From an uncultured Lachnospira sp. (GTDB lineage Bacteria; Bacillota; Clostridia; Lachnospirales; Lachnospiraceae), in contig CAMZGB010000018.1 of the NCBI GenBank assembly GCA_947306285.1, forward strand, positions 1-14,463: a stretch of DNA of 14,463 nt. The letters are read 5' to 3'. A program made the position numbers and the translations under genes. This document shows positions 1-8,731 of this stretch, in pieces; position 1 is the stretch's first letter; each line of letters opens with the position of its first letter. The notes under the pieces are model-generated. The model did not search any database and was not told where the DNA came from. It saw only the letters and a program-made list of their open reading frames with translations.

Positions 1-18
1 GTGTTGAGTCAAAAGATT

Positions 19-693
19 TTACAAATCATTCAACTCATCTTCCATAAAATCGACTTTGCCATCATCCTCTACATTTGGAATCTCAACATCCTCAGTTTTA
101 GCTGGTTCTGGATCCTTGTCAGCAGCTTCATCTGTAGTTGTATCTGCATCCGTATCTGTAGTTGTGTCTGTATCTACATCTGGCTCATCAAAATCTTCAA
201 AGTCTTCAGTAGAAGGATTCACTTTTTCTTTGATGGCATCTTTGGCATCAGCTACAGTATCTTTAACTTTAGCCTTTGCGCCTTCGATTCTATCTTCGCC
301 AATTTTCTCAACAGCTTTGTCCACAGCGTCAGATGCAACACTAGAAGCTCTTAAAGCTGTTTCTTTAACTTTACCTTTAGCTGTTTCGTAGTTTTCTTTA
401 ATCTTTTCAGCGTTTTCTTCGCCAATTTTATCAGTAACTTGGTCAACTGTTTCGTCGTATTTATCAATAATAGTATCAGCTATTTGATCTGCTGTCTGTT
501 TAGCTTTCTTTGTGTTGAAAGTAAGATCGATTTTGTCATCAGAAACTTTGTAATCAAAATAATTTTCATCACTTAAATCTTCAAACACTTCATCTTCTTT
601 CCTAGTATCTCTACGGTTTTTAACATAAAGAGCACCACCGATAGCTGCTCCTGTAATAGCGGCAGTACCAAATAGTTTACTGAAAAATCCCAT
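19..693 (-). CDS. YtxH-like membrane-anchored helical protein with acidic tail
   Basis: 224 residues. The start ATG (693-691) is preceded by AGGAGG (complement of 701-706) at 7-base spacing. Residues 7-24 form a small-residue-rich hydrophobic segment (Gly/Ala/Ile), followed by a basic KNRR stop-transfer patch. This is the N-terminal layout of the YtxH family, which suggests a single membrane anchor with the rest in the cytoplasm. Residues about 62-158 are strongly charged, Ala/Lys/Glu/Asp-rich and almost proline-free, so they are predicted to be amphipathic helix resembling LEA or apolipoprotein repeats. Residues 160-224 form an acidic low-complexity tail with Asp-Thr repeats. In related bacteria YtxH proteins are linked to general stress, but their biochemical role is unknown. 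It is transcribed divergently from the DNA glycosylase. The family call rests on the N-terminus and composition only; there is no catalytic motif. Confidence 0.7.
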   Translation of the reverse strand: MGFFSKLFGTAAITGAAIGGALYVKNRRDTRKEDEVFEDLSDENYFDYKVSDDKIDLTFNTKKAKQTADQIADTIIDKYDETVDQVTDKIGEENAEKIKENYETAKGKVKETALRASSVASDAVDKAVEKIGEDRIEGAKAKVKDTVADAKDAIKEKVNPSTEDFEDFDEPDVDTDTTTDTDADTTTDEAADKDPEPAKTEDVEIPNVEDDGKVDFMEDELNDL

Positions 694-724
694 AATAAAT
701 CCTCCTCAAATTTTGCTTATGTTC

Positions 725-730
725 ATTATA
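725..730 (-). promoter_or_regulatory. Candidate -10 box of the ytxH-like gene
   Basis: On the minus strand this reads TATAAT, a perfect -10 hexamer, about 30 bases upstream of the ATG. The -35 region at the right distance (about 748-754) is only T/A-rich and has no good TTGACA match. The same stretch (ATTATAAT, 725-732) also reads TATAAT on the plus strand, so it could serve the divergent gene, but no plus-strand -35 is visible. Confidence 0.45.
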
Positions 731-840
731 ATACTTATCGAAAATAAATAAAAGAGAATAATTGTAAAAGATTTGTGAAAATTGTAAAAAGAAAAGGAAA
801 TCGCTTGAATGAGCAAATAATATTTGATAATGTTTACGTT

Positions 841-1731
841 ATGAAAATTAGGAAGAGAAAAAATGATGTAATAATTGAAGAAGTAGAAGATTTTCTTTTG
901 TCGCAGACGCTTGAATGTGGGCAGTGTTTCAGATTTGAGCAATTAGACGACGAAGAATATGTTGTTGTTGCAAATAATCGACTTCTCCGAATAAAACAAG
1001 AAAAGGACACTTTGATTTTTTACAACACTTCAAAAGAAGATGTTGTAGAGTTTTGGGTTCATTATTTTGATTTGGACACCGACTACAAAAAGATTAAAAG
1101 TTTTTTGAGGCGGAAGGATGATGAGTTACGTCCTATTATTAAAGATAAATGGGGAATTAGGATTATTAATCAAGATTTTCATGAGGCTTTAATTACATTT
1201 ATTATTTCTCAAAATAAACAAATCCCACATATTCAAAAGATAGTTAATGACTTGTCTGAGAAGTATGGCAAATACCTTGGAACTATAGAGGGCAAAAAGT
1301 ACTATGCATTTCCTACCATAAATAAATTAGGTTCTTTGACGGAGAAGCAATGGAGAGATTTGAAAGTAGGGTTTAGAGCGCCTTACCTTATGGATGCATC
1401 TGAAATGCTTTCGAAGAGGAGGCTGAAGTATAATACCTTCTTCGAATACGGAAACAGAATTGATGAGAAGTATGCAAGAAGTATATTGACAAGTATAAAA
1501 GGAGTTGGCGACAAAGTAGCAAATTGTGTAATGTTGTTTTCGCTTGGTTATACTGATGCGTTTCCAATTGATGTTTGGATAAAGAGAATAATGGAAACTA
1601 TGTACTTTGACGGAAAAGATGTAAGTAAAGATGAAATAGCTGAGTTTGCAAAGAAAACGTATGGTAAATATGGAGGTTATGCACAGCAGTATTTGTTCCA
1701 TTATGGAAGAGATAATAATCTTGGTAAATAA
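841..1731 (+). CDS. ogg: 8-oxoguanine DNA glycosylase/AP lyase (OGG type)
   Basis: 296 residues from ATG 841. Base-excision repair enzyme of the HhH-GPD superfamily that removes 8-oxoguanine opposite C and nicks the abasic site. The N-terminal domain has the OGG signature CGQCFRFE. The catalytic domain has the helix-hairpin-helix GVGDKVANC (221-229) with the Schiff-base lysine K225, and the catalytic aspartate D244 in FPIDVW. The 19-residue K-D spacing matches human OGG1 (K249/D268). Length fits clostridial OGG enzymes (about 290). There is no iron-sulfur cluster cysteine set, unlike MutY or Nth. The open frame extends upstream to a GTG at 775 and includes a TTG at 805 with a weak AAAGGA upstream. 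I prefer ATG 841, because the family begins about this far before CGQCF, but no Shine-Dalgarno precedes it. Confidence 0.9.
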   Translation: MKIRKRKNDVIIEEVEDFLLSQTLECGQCFRFEQLDDEEYVVVANNRLLRIKQEKDTLIFYNTSKEDVVEFWVHYFDLDTDYKKIKSFLRRKDDELRPIIKDKWGIRIINQDFHEALITFIISQNKQIPHIQKIVNDLSEKYGKYLGTIEGKKYYAFPTINKLGSLTEKQWRDLKVGFRAPYLMDASEMLSKRRLKYNTFFEYGNRIDEKYARSILTSIKGVGDKVANCVMLFSLGYTDAFPIDVWIKRIMETMYFDGKDVSKDEIAEFAKKTYGKYGGYAQQYLFHYGRDNNLGK

Positions 1732-1753
1732 GGTTTTTTTGTGTCAGAAAAAG

Positions 1754-1762
1754 TGGTATTAT
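1754..1762 (+). promoter_or_regulatory. Candidate extended -10 promoter for groESL
   Basis: TGGTATTAT is an extended -10 (TGn plus TATTAT, 5 of 6). The -35 position is occupied by the T-run 1734-1740. It would start transcription near 1769, giving a leader of about 50 bases before groES. A TTGACA at 1774-1779 is an alternative -35, but its partner -10 (around 1797-1802) would place the start on the ribosome binding site. Which one is used cannot be decided from the sequence. Confidence 0.35.
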
Positions 1763-1778
1763 ATTGTTTAGTTTTGAC

Positions 1779-1792
1779 ATACTCAAAAGTAT
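1779..1792 (+). promoter_or_regulatory. Short inverted repeat in the groES leader
   Basis: ATACT-CAAA-AGTAT is a perfect 5-bp inverted repeat with a 4-base centre, between the candidate promoter and the groES ribosome binding site. CIRCE lies in a comparable place in other Firmicutes, but this is not CIRCE (TTAGCACTC-N9-GAGTGCTAA). A role as operator is a guess; in AT-rich DNA a repeat this short can arise by chance. Confidence 0.2.
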
Positions 1793-1819
1793 TTTAGATA
1801 AATGAATGGAGGTAATATT

Positions 1820-3734
<1,915 letters not shown>

Positions 3735-3741
3735 CGCGTTC

Positions 3742-3873
3742 AAAAGGGCAGTTATTAATAAAAACCATAAAGCAGATGAAAGTATACTTTCATCTGCTTT
3801 TTTGTTTTTATGCATATCGCGATTGCGCGATATGATAGATTTTGCGAAGCAAAATCAGAATAACTGCCATTTT
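3742..3873. repeat. Compound inverted repeat enclosing three hairpins
   Basis: An outer pair of arms, 3742-3756 and 3859-3873, matches over 15 bases with a single mismatch; the core GGCAGTTATT/AATAACTGCC is perfect. Between the arms are three separate perfect hairpins: the groEL terminator (3769-3800), CATATCGCG-ATTG-CGCGATATG (3813-3834), and GATTTTGC-GAA-GCAAAATC (3838-3856). The last has a GCGAAGC apex, a motif known to form an unusually stable DNA mini-hairpin. No open reading frame and no obvious target-site duplication are present. It could be a degenerate miniature mobile element or intergenic repeat around the terminator, or a folded RNA 3' end. No second copy is in the window. Confidence 0.5.
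3769..3808 (+). terminator. Rho-independent terminator of groESL
   Basis: A perfect 14-bp stem (3769-3782 with 3787-3800) and a TATA loop are followed by a T-rich tract. The stem core reads GCAGATGAAAG / CTTTCATCTGC. It ends groESL transcription 35 bases past the groEL stop. Confidence 0.92.
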
Positions 3874-3915
3874 TAAAAATAACACCATATTTCAACACAT
3901 TGCACCTTTATAATA

Positions 3916-3944
3916 TTGTTTAAGAAAAACCTATTTGTTATAAT
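3916..3944 (+). promoter_or_regulatory. Promoter of the secreted beta-helix protein gene
   Basis: TTGTTT (3916-3921), a 17-base spacer, and TATAAT (3939-3944) preceded by TGt form a good sigma-70/SigA promoter with an extended -10. Transcription would begin near 3951, giving a leader of about 46 bases. AAAGGAG (3983-3989) lies 7 bases before the ATG. Confidence 0.75.
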
Positions 3945-3956
3945 TCAACATAGGTT
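3928..3956. promoter_or_regulatory. Operator-like palindrome over the -10 box
   Basis: AACCTAT (3928-3934) and ATAGGTT (3950-3956) are perfect inverted half-sites spaced by 15 bases, and they flank the -10 hexamer and start site. The centre-to-centre distance is 22 bases, about two helical turns, which suits a dimeric repressor. The regulator is unknown; no regulatory gene is in the window. Confidence 0.4.
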
Positions 3957-3996
3957 ATTATGGATTTATTGAAGATAAATATAAAGGAGATTTTTT

Positions 3997-6588
3997 ATGT
4001 TTAAAAAGATGAGAAATCAGGTATTATCAAGCATTGTTGTTTTGGCGATGCTATTTAGTTTGATGCCTGCAATTCAAGTGGAAACACAGGCGGCAACAAA
4101 TGTTTCCGTAGATATTACTATATCGGGAACAGATGCAACTTTGGCGTGGGATGCGTATAAAGATGCCGAAGACTATTATGTATATAAATCACCAAGTAGA
4201 TTTGGTGAGTATACTAAAATTGCTACTCAACCAGAAACATCGTATACGGATCATACATTCGACGGAGACTACTATAAAGTAAGCGCGGTAGTTGGTGGAA
4301 AAGAAACAGCGCTATCAGATCCTATTTCGTTTGAGATTAAAACTTTTGGCGAAAACACATACATCTTCGAAGAAACTGATGATATGAATAGTATTCAAAA
4401 CGTTATCGATACAGCATTTAAAACTACTGAGGCAGGTCAGTTTGGAAAAGATAGATATGCGTTTATGTTTATGCCAAGTGGTAAACAATATGATGTGGTT
4501 ACAAAAGTTGGTTTCTATACTCAGGTAGCTGGTCTTGGATTAGTCCCTGATGATGTAAATGTTAAAAGAATTCAGTGTTTAGCTGAATGGATGAAAGGAA
4601 AAAAATATGATGGAAACGTTAACTACAATGCGCTATGTAATTTCTGGCGTTCAGTTGAGAATGTTTCATCAAATGCAGAAGTGAGTACTTGGGCTGTTTC
4701 ACAAGCTACTGCAATGAGAAGAGTTCACTTCACAGGTGGTATGAATTTGCATCAGGAAGGTGGCTATGCAAGTGGTGGTTTCCTAGCTGATTCTAAAATT
4801 GGTACTTTTGTATCATGTGGTTCACAGCAACAGTGGCTTTCAAGAAATGTAGTTACAAATGCTAATAACGATTCTAGATTTGAAAAATGGAATTATCAAG
4901 CTGCAGTTTGGAATGATGTATTGGTTGGTTCTCAAACTTCAATAAAGGAAAGCAATTGGGATAAGACTGGAAAAGAAAGAGGAACAAGTACCGTAGTTGA
5001 AAAGACACCTAAGATTGCTGAAAAACCTTATTTATCATATATAGATAAAGAGTATAAAATTGTAGTGCCTAAGGTAAAAGAAGATAGAAGTGGTGTTTCA
5101 TGGGATGACTTTAAGGAAGGGTCAGATTATTCTCTAATAAATCCAAGCGATTATTATGTTGCTAAACCAGGTCAAACTGCCGATGAGATTAATGCGGCAA
5201 TAGTTGGAAAGAAAGCATTGATTCTTTCACCTGGAATTTATGAATTAGATAAATCGATAAATATAAACGACAATGATTTCGTTGTTCTTGGAATGGGTTA
5301 TGCAACAATTAAACCTACAAGTGGCAATGAATGTATGAAAGTTGCTAATGTTACTGGAGTACGTCTTGCAGGTATTTTGTTTGATGCAGGTCGTCAAAAA
5401 TCGGAAGACTTGTTAAGAGTCGGAGAGACAAAGGATGACAAAGATAATTCAGCTAATCCAACAATTATTAGTGACTGTTTCTTCAGAGTAGGTGGAGCAG
5501 ATAGTGCTAATTGTCAAGTTGAAAACTGCGTCGAAGTAAACACAAATGATGTCATTTGTGATAACTTCTGGGTTTGGAGAGCTGATCATGGTTCAGGAGT
5601 AGGCTGGTATAAAAATACTGCCGACAATGGTGTTACGTTCAACGGTGATAATATTACAGCATATGGCTTGATGGTTGAGCATTTCCAAAAACAACAGACT
5701 ATTTGGAATGGAAATGGTGGTAGAACATATATGTATCAGAGTGAGTTACCATATGATATTCCAAGTCAAAGTGCATGGAATGAACCTGGTTCGTATGGCT
5801 ACACTGATTATGTTGTATCAAAAGATGTTAATAGTCATGAAGGATATGGTATAGGTATTTATTCATGTTATCAAGCAGCTCAATGCTACTTGAAATCTGC
5901 TTTGACATGTCCAGACACACCAGATGTTAAATTTACAAATGTATGTACATACAGTCTTGTAGGTAACGGCGGAATTGACCGTGTAATTAATAATGCTGGT
6001 TACGCAATTCTTGGTAATGGAGATATGTCAAAAGTATTCTCATACTGTAATGGTGTTTCAAAGTCTGATAAAGAGGGCGAAACTGCAAGAAAAAATATTA
6101 TGACATGTACATATGATCCTGAGATAGAGGATAGAACATATACAGGTAAAGAAATTAAACCTATAGGAGCACTTAAATGTAGTGGTGTTGCTTTGAGATA
6201 TGGTGTAGATTACGTTATTGATTATTACAATAATACAAATATTGGTACAGCTAGAGTTGTAATTAAAGGACTTGGAAACTTTAAAGATTCAGATACTTTG
6301 TATTTTAAGATTATTCCAGGAAAAGTTAAATTCAAAAAAGTAAAAGCATCAAAGAAAAAGATTAAGATTAAATACGGTAAAGTATTAGGCGCTGGTGGAT
6401 ATGAAGTACAGTGGGCTAAAAAATCAAGCTTTAAAGGCAAGAAAGTTAAGAAGATTAAAAAGACATCATACACAATCAAGCGTAAAGACAAAAAACGTAA
6501 AAAGTATTATGTACGTGTAAGAGCTTACAAGAAAGTAAACGGAAAGTATTACTATGGCAAGTTCTCAAAGAAGAAAAAAGTTAAATAG
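3997..6588 (+). CDS. Secreted beta-helix protein with FN3 and basic C-terminal modules
   Basis: 863 residues. Residues 1-33 are a signal peptide: basic KKMRNQ, a hydrophobic core, then a TQA site. Residues 34-115 look like fibronectin type III. Residues about 120-690 are the main domain. It has recurring Val/Ile-Asn-Gly turns of a right-handed beta-helix, and conserved-looking patches GSQQQW (275-280), WRADHG (527-532), VEHFQK (560-565), IWNGNGGRT (569-577) and QSELPYD (581-587). By memory this core resembles large secreted actinobacterial proteins annotated 'adenylyl cyclase' or 'coagulation factor 5/8', labels I consider unreliable. Residues 700-773 match the MBG-like module of Lachnospiraceae surface proteins (YTGKEI...GVDYVIDY...GTARVVIKG). 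Residues 774-863 are a very Lys-rich FN3-like module that could hold the protein to anionic wall polymers. There is no LPXTG. A polysaccharide-active enzyme is plausible but unproven. It is monocistronic, with its own promoter and terminator. Confidence 0.8.
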   Translation: MFKKMRNQVLSSIVVLAMLFSLMPAIQVETQAATNVSVDITISGTDATLAWDAYKDAEDYYVYKSPSRFGEYTKIATQPETSYTDHTFDGDYYKVSAVVGGKETALSDPISFEIKTFGENTYIFEETDDMNSIQNVIDTAFKTTEAGQFGKDRYAFMFMPSGKQYDVVTKVGFYTQVAGLGLVPDDVNVKRIQCLAEWMKGKKYDGNVNYNALCNFWRSVENVSSNAEVSTWAVSQATAMRRVHFTGGMNLHQEGGYASGGFLADSKIGTFVSCGSQQQWLSRNVVTNANNDSRFEKWNYQAAVWNDVLVGSQTSIKESNWDKTGKERGTSTVVEKTPKIAEKPYLSYIDKEYKIVVPKVKEDRSGVSWDDFKEGSDYSLINPSDYYVAKPGQTADEINAAIVGKKALILSPGIYELDKSININDNDFVVLGMGYATIKPTSGNECMKVANVTGVRLAGILFDAGRQKSEDLLRVGETKDDKDNSANPTIISDCFFRVGGADSANCQVENCVEVNTNDVICDNFWVWRADHGSGVGWYKNTADNGVTFNGDNITAYGLMVEHFQKQQTIWNGNGGRTYMYQSELPYDIPSQSAWNEPGSYGYTDYVVSKDVNSHEGYGIGIYSCYQAAQCYLKSALTCPDTPDVKFTNVCTYSLVGNGGIDRVINNAGYAILGNGDMSKVFSYCNGVSKSDKEGETARKNIMTCTYDPEIEDRTYTGKEIKPIGALKCSGVALRYGVDYVIDYYNNTNIGTARVVIKGLGNFKDSDTLYFKIIPGKVKFKKVKASKKKIKIKYGKVLGAGGYEVQWAKKSSFKGKKVKKIKKTSYTIKRKDKKRKKYYVRVRAYKKVNGKYYYGKFSKKKKVK

Positions 6589-6603
6589 TCATTTACTTGG
6601 CTA

Positions 6604-6662
6604 AAAACAAAAACAACAGGGTATCGAACGATTTTAAGTGAGTACCCTGTTGTTTTTGTTTT
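6604..6662 (+). terminator. Rho-independent terminator with 20-bp perfect stem
   Basis: Arms 6604-6623 and 6643-6662 are perfectly complementary over 20 bases, with the GC part CAGGGTA/TACCCTG next to a 19-base loop. The right arm ends in a TGTTTTTGTTTT tract. It ends the secreted-protein transcript 15 bases after the stop. Its T-rich tail lies where the recG -35 would be. Confidence 0.9.
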
Positions 6663-6673
6663 GTATGACTTTA

Positions 6674-6682
6674 TGGTAGAAT
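6674..6682 (+). promoter_or_regulatory. Extended -10 of recG, very close to the start codon
   Basis: TGGTAGAAT is an extended -10 (TGn plus TAGAAT, 5 of 6). It ends 8 bases before ATG 6691, so transcription would begin at or within two bases of the start codon. No clear -35 hexamer is seen; the upstream region is the T-rich terminator tail. Confidence 0.4.
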
Positions 6683-6690
6683 ATTTACCG

Positions 6691-8715
6691 ATGGAACTTA
6701 AGACGATTAAAGGTATTGGTGAGAAAACTGAAAAGGCTTTTAATAGAGCTGGAGTGTATCAAGCAGAGGATTTGATAGATTATTATCCTCGTTATTATGA
6801 TACATATGAGGCTCCAGTTTTAGTTCGTGATTTAGAGACAGATAGAACACAAGCTGTCTTTGGTACGGTTGCTAGAGATACTGTTGTCAGAAGAGTAAAA
6901 AACTTAACATTGACTGAAGCGTTTATTAGAGATGCCAATGGTGACTCAATTAAATGTGTATGGTTTAATGCCCCATATTTGAAAAATCAATTGCAAATAG
7001 GGGCTACTTTTGTGTTTAGAGGTTTTGTTAAAGAACTTAGACAAGCGTTAGTTATTGACCAACCAAAAATGTTTAAGCAAGATGAGTACAATAACAAAAT
7101 GGGTTCTATGCAACCAGTTTATCCATTGGTTCGTGGTTTAACTAATAACATAGTTACAAAGGCTGTTAGAGATACTTTAGAACAGATTTCTAAACCAGAA
7201 TTCTTACCTCAGTCGGTAAGAGATAAATATGAATTGATAGATGTTAAAGATGCAGTTAAGCAAATCCATTTTCCGAAGAATGTTGAGGAATTCCAAGTAG
7301 CTAGAAAACGATTTGCTTTTGAAGAGTTTTTTAGATTTATTAATAACTTGCAAAGCTTAAAATCAGAAAACGAAAAACGTAAAAACACTCATAGAATCGA
7401 AGATTATTCAGAAGCAGAAAACTTATTAAATAATTTGCCTTTTGATTTAACTAAAGCGCAGGTAAATGTTTGGAACGAGATAAAGAGAGATATGTCATCT
7501 GATGGAGTTATGAATAGACTTGTTCAAGGTGATGTTGGCTCAGGTAAAACTATTGTTGCGATTCTAGGACTTTTAAGTGTTGCAGCAAATGGATATCAAG
7601 GTGCAATAATGGCTCCAACAGAAGTGCTTGCAAAACAACACTATGAGGGAATGCTTGAGTTATTTGATGATAATAACATTGATATGAATGTTGTAATGCT
7701 TACAGGCTCAATGACCGCAAAAGAGAAAAAGGAAGTCTACGAAGTAATTGAATCAGGCAAGGCAAATATTATTGTTGGAACACATGCTTTAATTCAGGAA
7801 GCAGTTAACTACAAAGAGTTGGCATTGGTTGTCACCGACGAACAACATAGATTTGGCGTAAGACAACGAGAAGCAATTTCAAATAAAGGCGAAAATCCAC
7901 ACGTTCTTGTTATGAGTGCGACACCAATTCCTAGAACGCTTGCAATCATTATGTATGGCGATCTTGATATATCAATAATAGATGAAATGCCAGCTGGTAG
8001 ACTTGCAATTGGTAATGCTTTGGTTGACACGTCGTATAGACCTAATGCATATGACTTTATAGAAAAACAAGTACAAGCCGGAAGACAAGCGTATATCATT
8101 TGCCCTACAGTTGAATATTCTGAGGCTGTTGAAGGCGAAAACGTTATTGAATATGCAGAAAAGCTTGAAAAGATTTTTCCGCCGAGTATTAAGGTTGCAT
8201 ACTTACATGGTCGAATGAAAAACGATGAGAAGAATAAGATAATGGACGCGTTTGCTAATAATGAAATCCAAGTCTTGGTTTCAACTACTGTAGTCGAAGT
8301 TGGAGTGAATGTTCCGAATGCAACAGTTATGATGGTTGAAAATGCTGAGCGATTTGGATTAGCACAGCTTCATCAGTTGAGAGGTCGTGTCGGAAGAGGT
8401 AGCGAACAATCTTATTGTATCTTCGTCGATGGCAGCAAAGACAAAAACAAAAAAGAGAGATTACAGGTTTTGTGTAACACAAACGATGGGTTTAAGATAG
8501 CAAATGAAGATTTAAGATTGCGTGGGCCTGGTGATTTCTTCGGCGTAAGACAGAGTGGCGATTATGAGTTCAGAATGGGCGATATATTAAATGACGCTGA
8601 TGTCTTGAAACAAGCGGCAGATAGTTATAAAATGCTTATGGAAGGCGAGCTTCCAATTACAGAAAAAGAAAAGAAAATTTTAGAAGACGACATAGTTCGA
8701 GACTTGAGTATATAG
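6691..8715 (+). CDS. recG: ATP-dependent DNA helicase RecG
   Basis: 674 residues from ATG 6691, the normal RecG size. A double-strand DNA translocase that reverses stalled forks and branch-migrates Holliday junctions. The N-terminal part has the KGIGEKT helix-hairpin-helix-like element (about residues 6-12) and the OB-fold wedge domain (about 43-145). The helicase core has Walker A GDVGSGKT (280-287), the DEQH box (383-386, in DEQHRFGV), the SATPIPRTLA motif, and the C-terminal motifs VVEVGVNVPNA and QLRGRVGRG. The frame is open back to TTG 6661, but that codon lies inside the terminator stem; ATG 6673 is a second option. No Shine-Dalgarno precedes any of the three. ATG 6691 gives the best family fit. 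It is 16 bases upstream of ddl, so probably the first gene of recG-ddl-murF. Confidence 0.96.
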   Translation: MELKTIKGIGEKTEKAFNRAGVYQAEDLIDYYPRYYDTYEAPVLVRDLETDRTQAVFGTVARDTVVRRVKNLTLTEAFIRDANGDSIKCVWFNAPYLKNQLQIGATFVFRGFVKELRQALVIDQPKMFKQDEYNNKMGSMQPVYPLVRGLTNNIVTKAVRDTLEQISKPEFLPQSVRDKYELIDVKDAVKQIHFPKNVEEFQVARKRFAFEEFFRFINNLQSLKSENEKRKNTHRIEDYSEAENLLNNLPFDLTKAQVNVWNEIKRDMSSDGVMNRLVQGDVGSGKTIVAILGLLSVAANGYQGAIMAPTEVLAKQHYEGMLELFDDNNIDMNVVMLTGSMTAKEKKEVYEVIESGKANIIVGTHALIQEAVNYKELALVVTDEQHRFGVRQREAISNKGENPHVLVMSATPIPRTLAIIMYGDLDISIIDEMPAGRLAIGNALVDTSYRPNAYDFIEKQVQAGRQAYIICPTVEYSEAVEGENVIEYAEKLEKIFPPSIKVAYLHGRMKNDEKNKIMDAFANNEIQVLVSTTVVEVGVNVPNATVMMVENAERFGLAQLHQLRGRVGRGSEQSYCIFVDGSKDKNKKERLQVLCNTNDGFKIANEDLRLRGPGDFFGVRQSGDYEFRMGDILNDADVLKQAADSYKMLMEGELPITEKEKKILEDDIVRDLSI

Positions 8716-8731
8716 ATGAAAAGGAGACATT

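Noticed and set aside
1..391. Plus-strand open frames opposite the ytxH-like gene.
   Set aside because: Their Ser/Val- and Cys/Ile-rich low-complexity translations are antisense shadows of the acidic repeat region and have no ribosome binding site.
775..840. Longer start for the DNA glycosylase (GTG 775 or TTG 805).
   Set aside because: The extra 12-22 residues are not expected before the OGG N-terminal domain. GTG 775 has no SD; TTG 805 has only a weak AAAGGA. Kept as an alternative in the ogg entry.
1802..1819. groES start at the in-frame ATG 1802.
   Set aside because: The strong GGAGG at 1808-1812 serves ATG 1820, which gives the canonical GroES N-terminus.
3735..3996. Possible riboswitch or small RNA gene in the groEL downstream gap.
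   Set aside because: The hairpins do not match any riboswitch class I can recognise, and no promoter precedes them within the gap. Reported only as a structured repeat.
6661..6690. recG start at TTG 6661 or ATG 6673.
   Set aside because: TTG 6661 lies inside the terminator stem, and neither start has an SD. Homologues begin close to the KGIGEKT element, which ATG 6691 fits.
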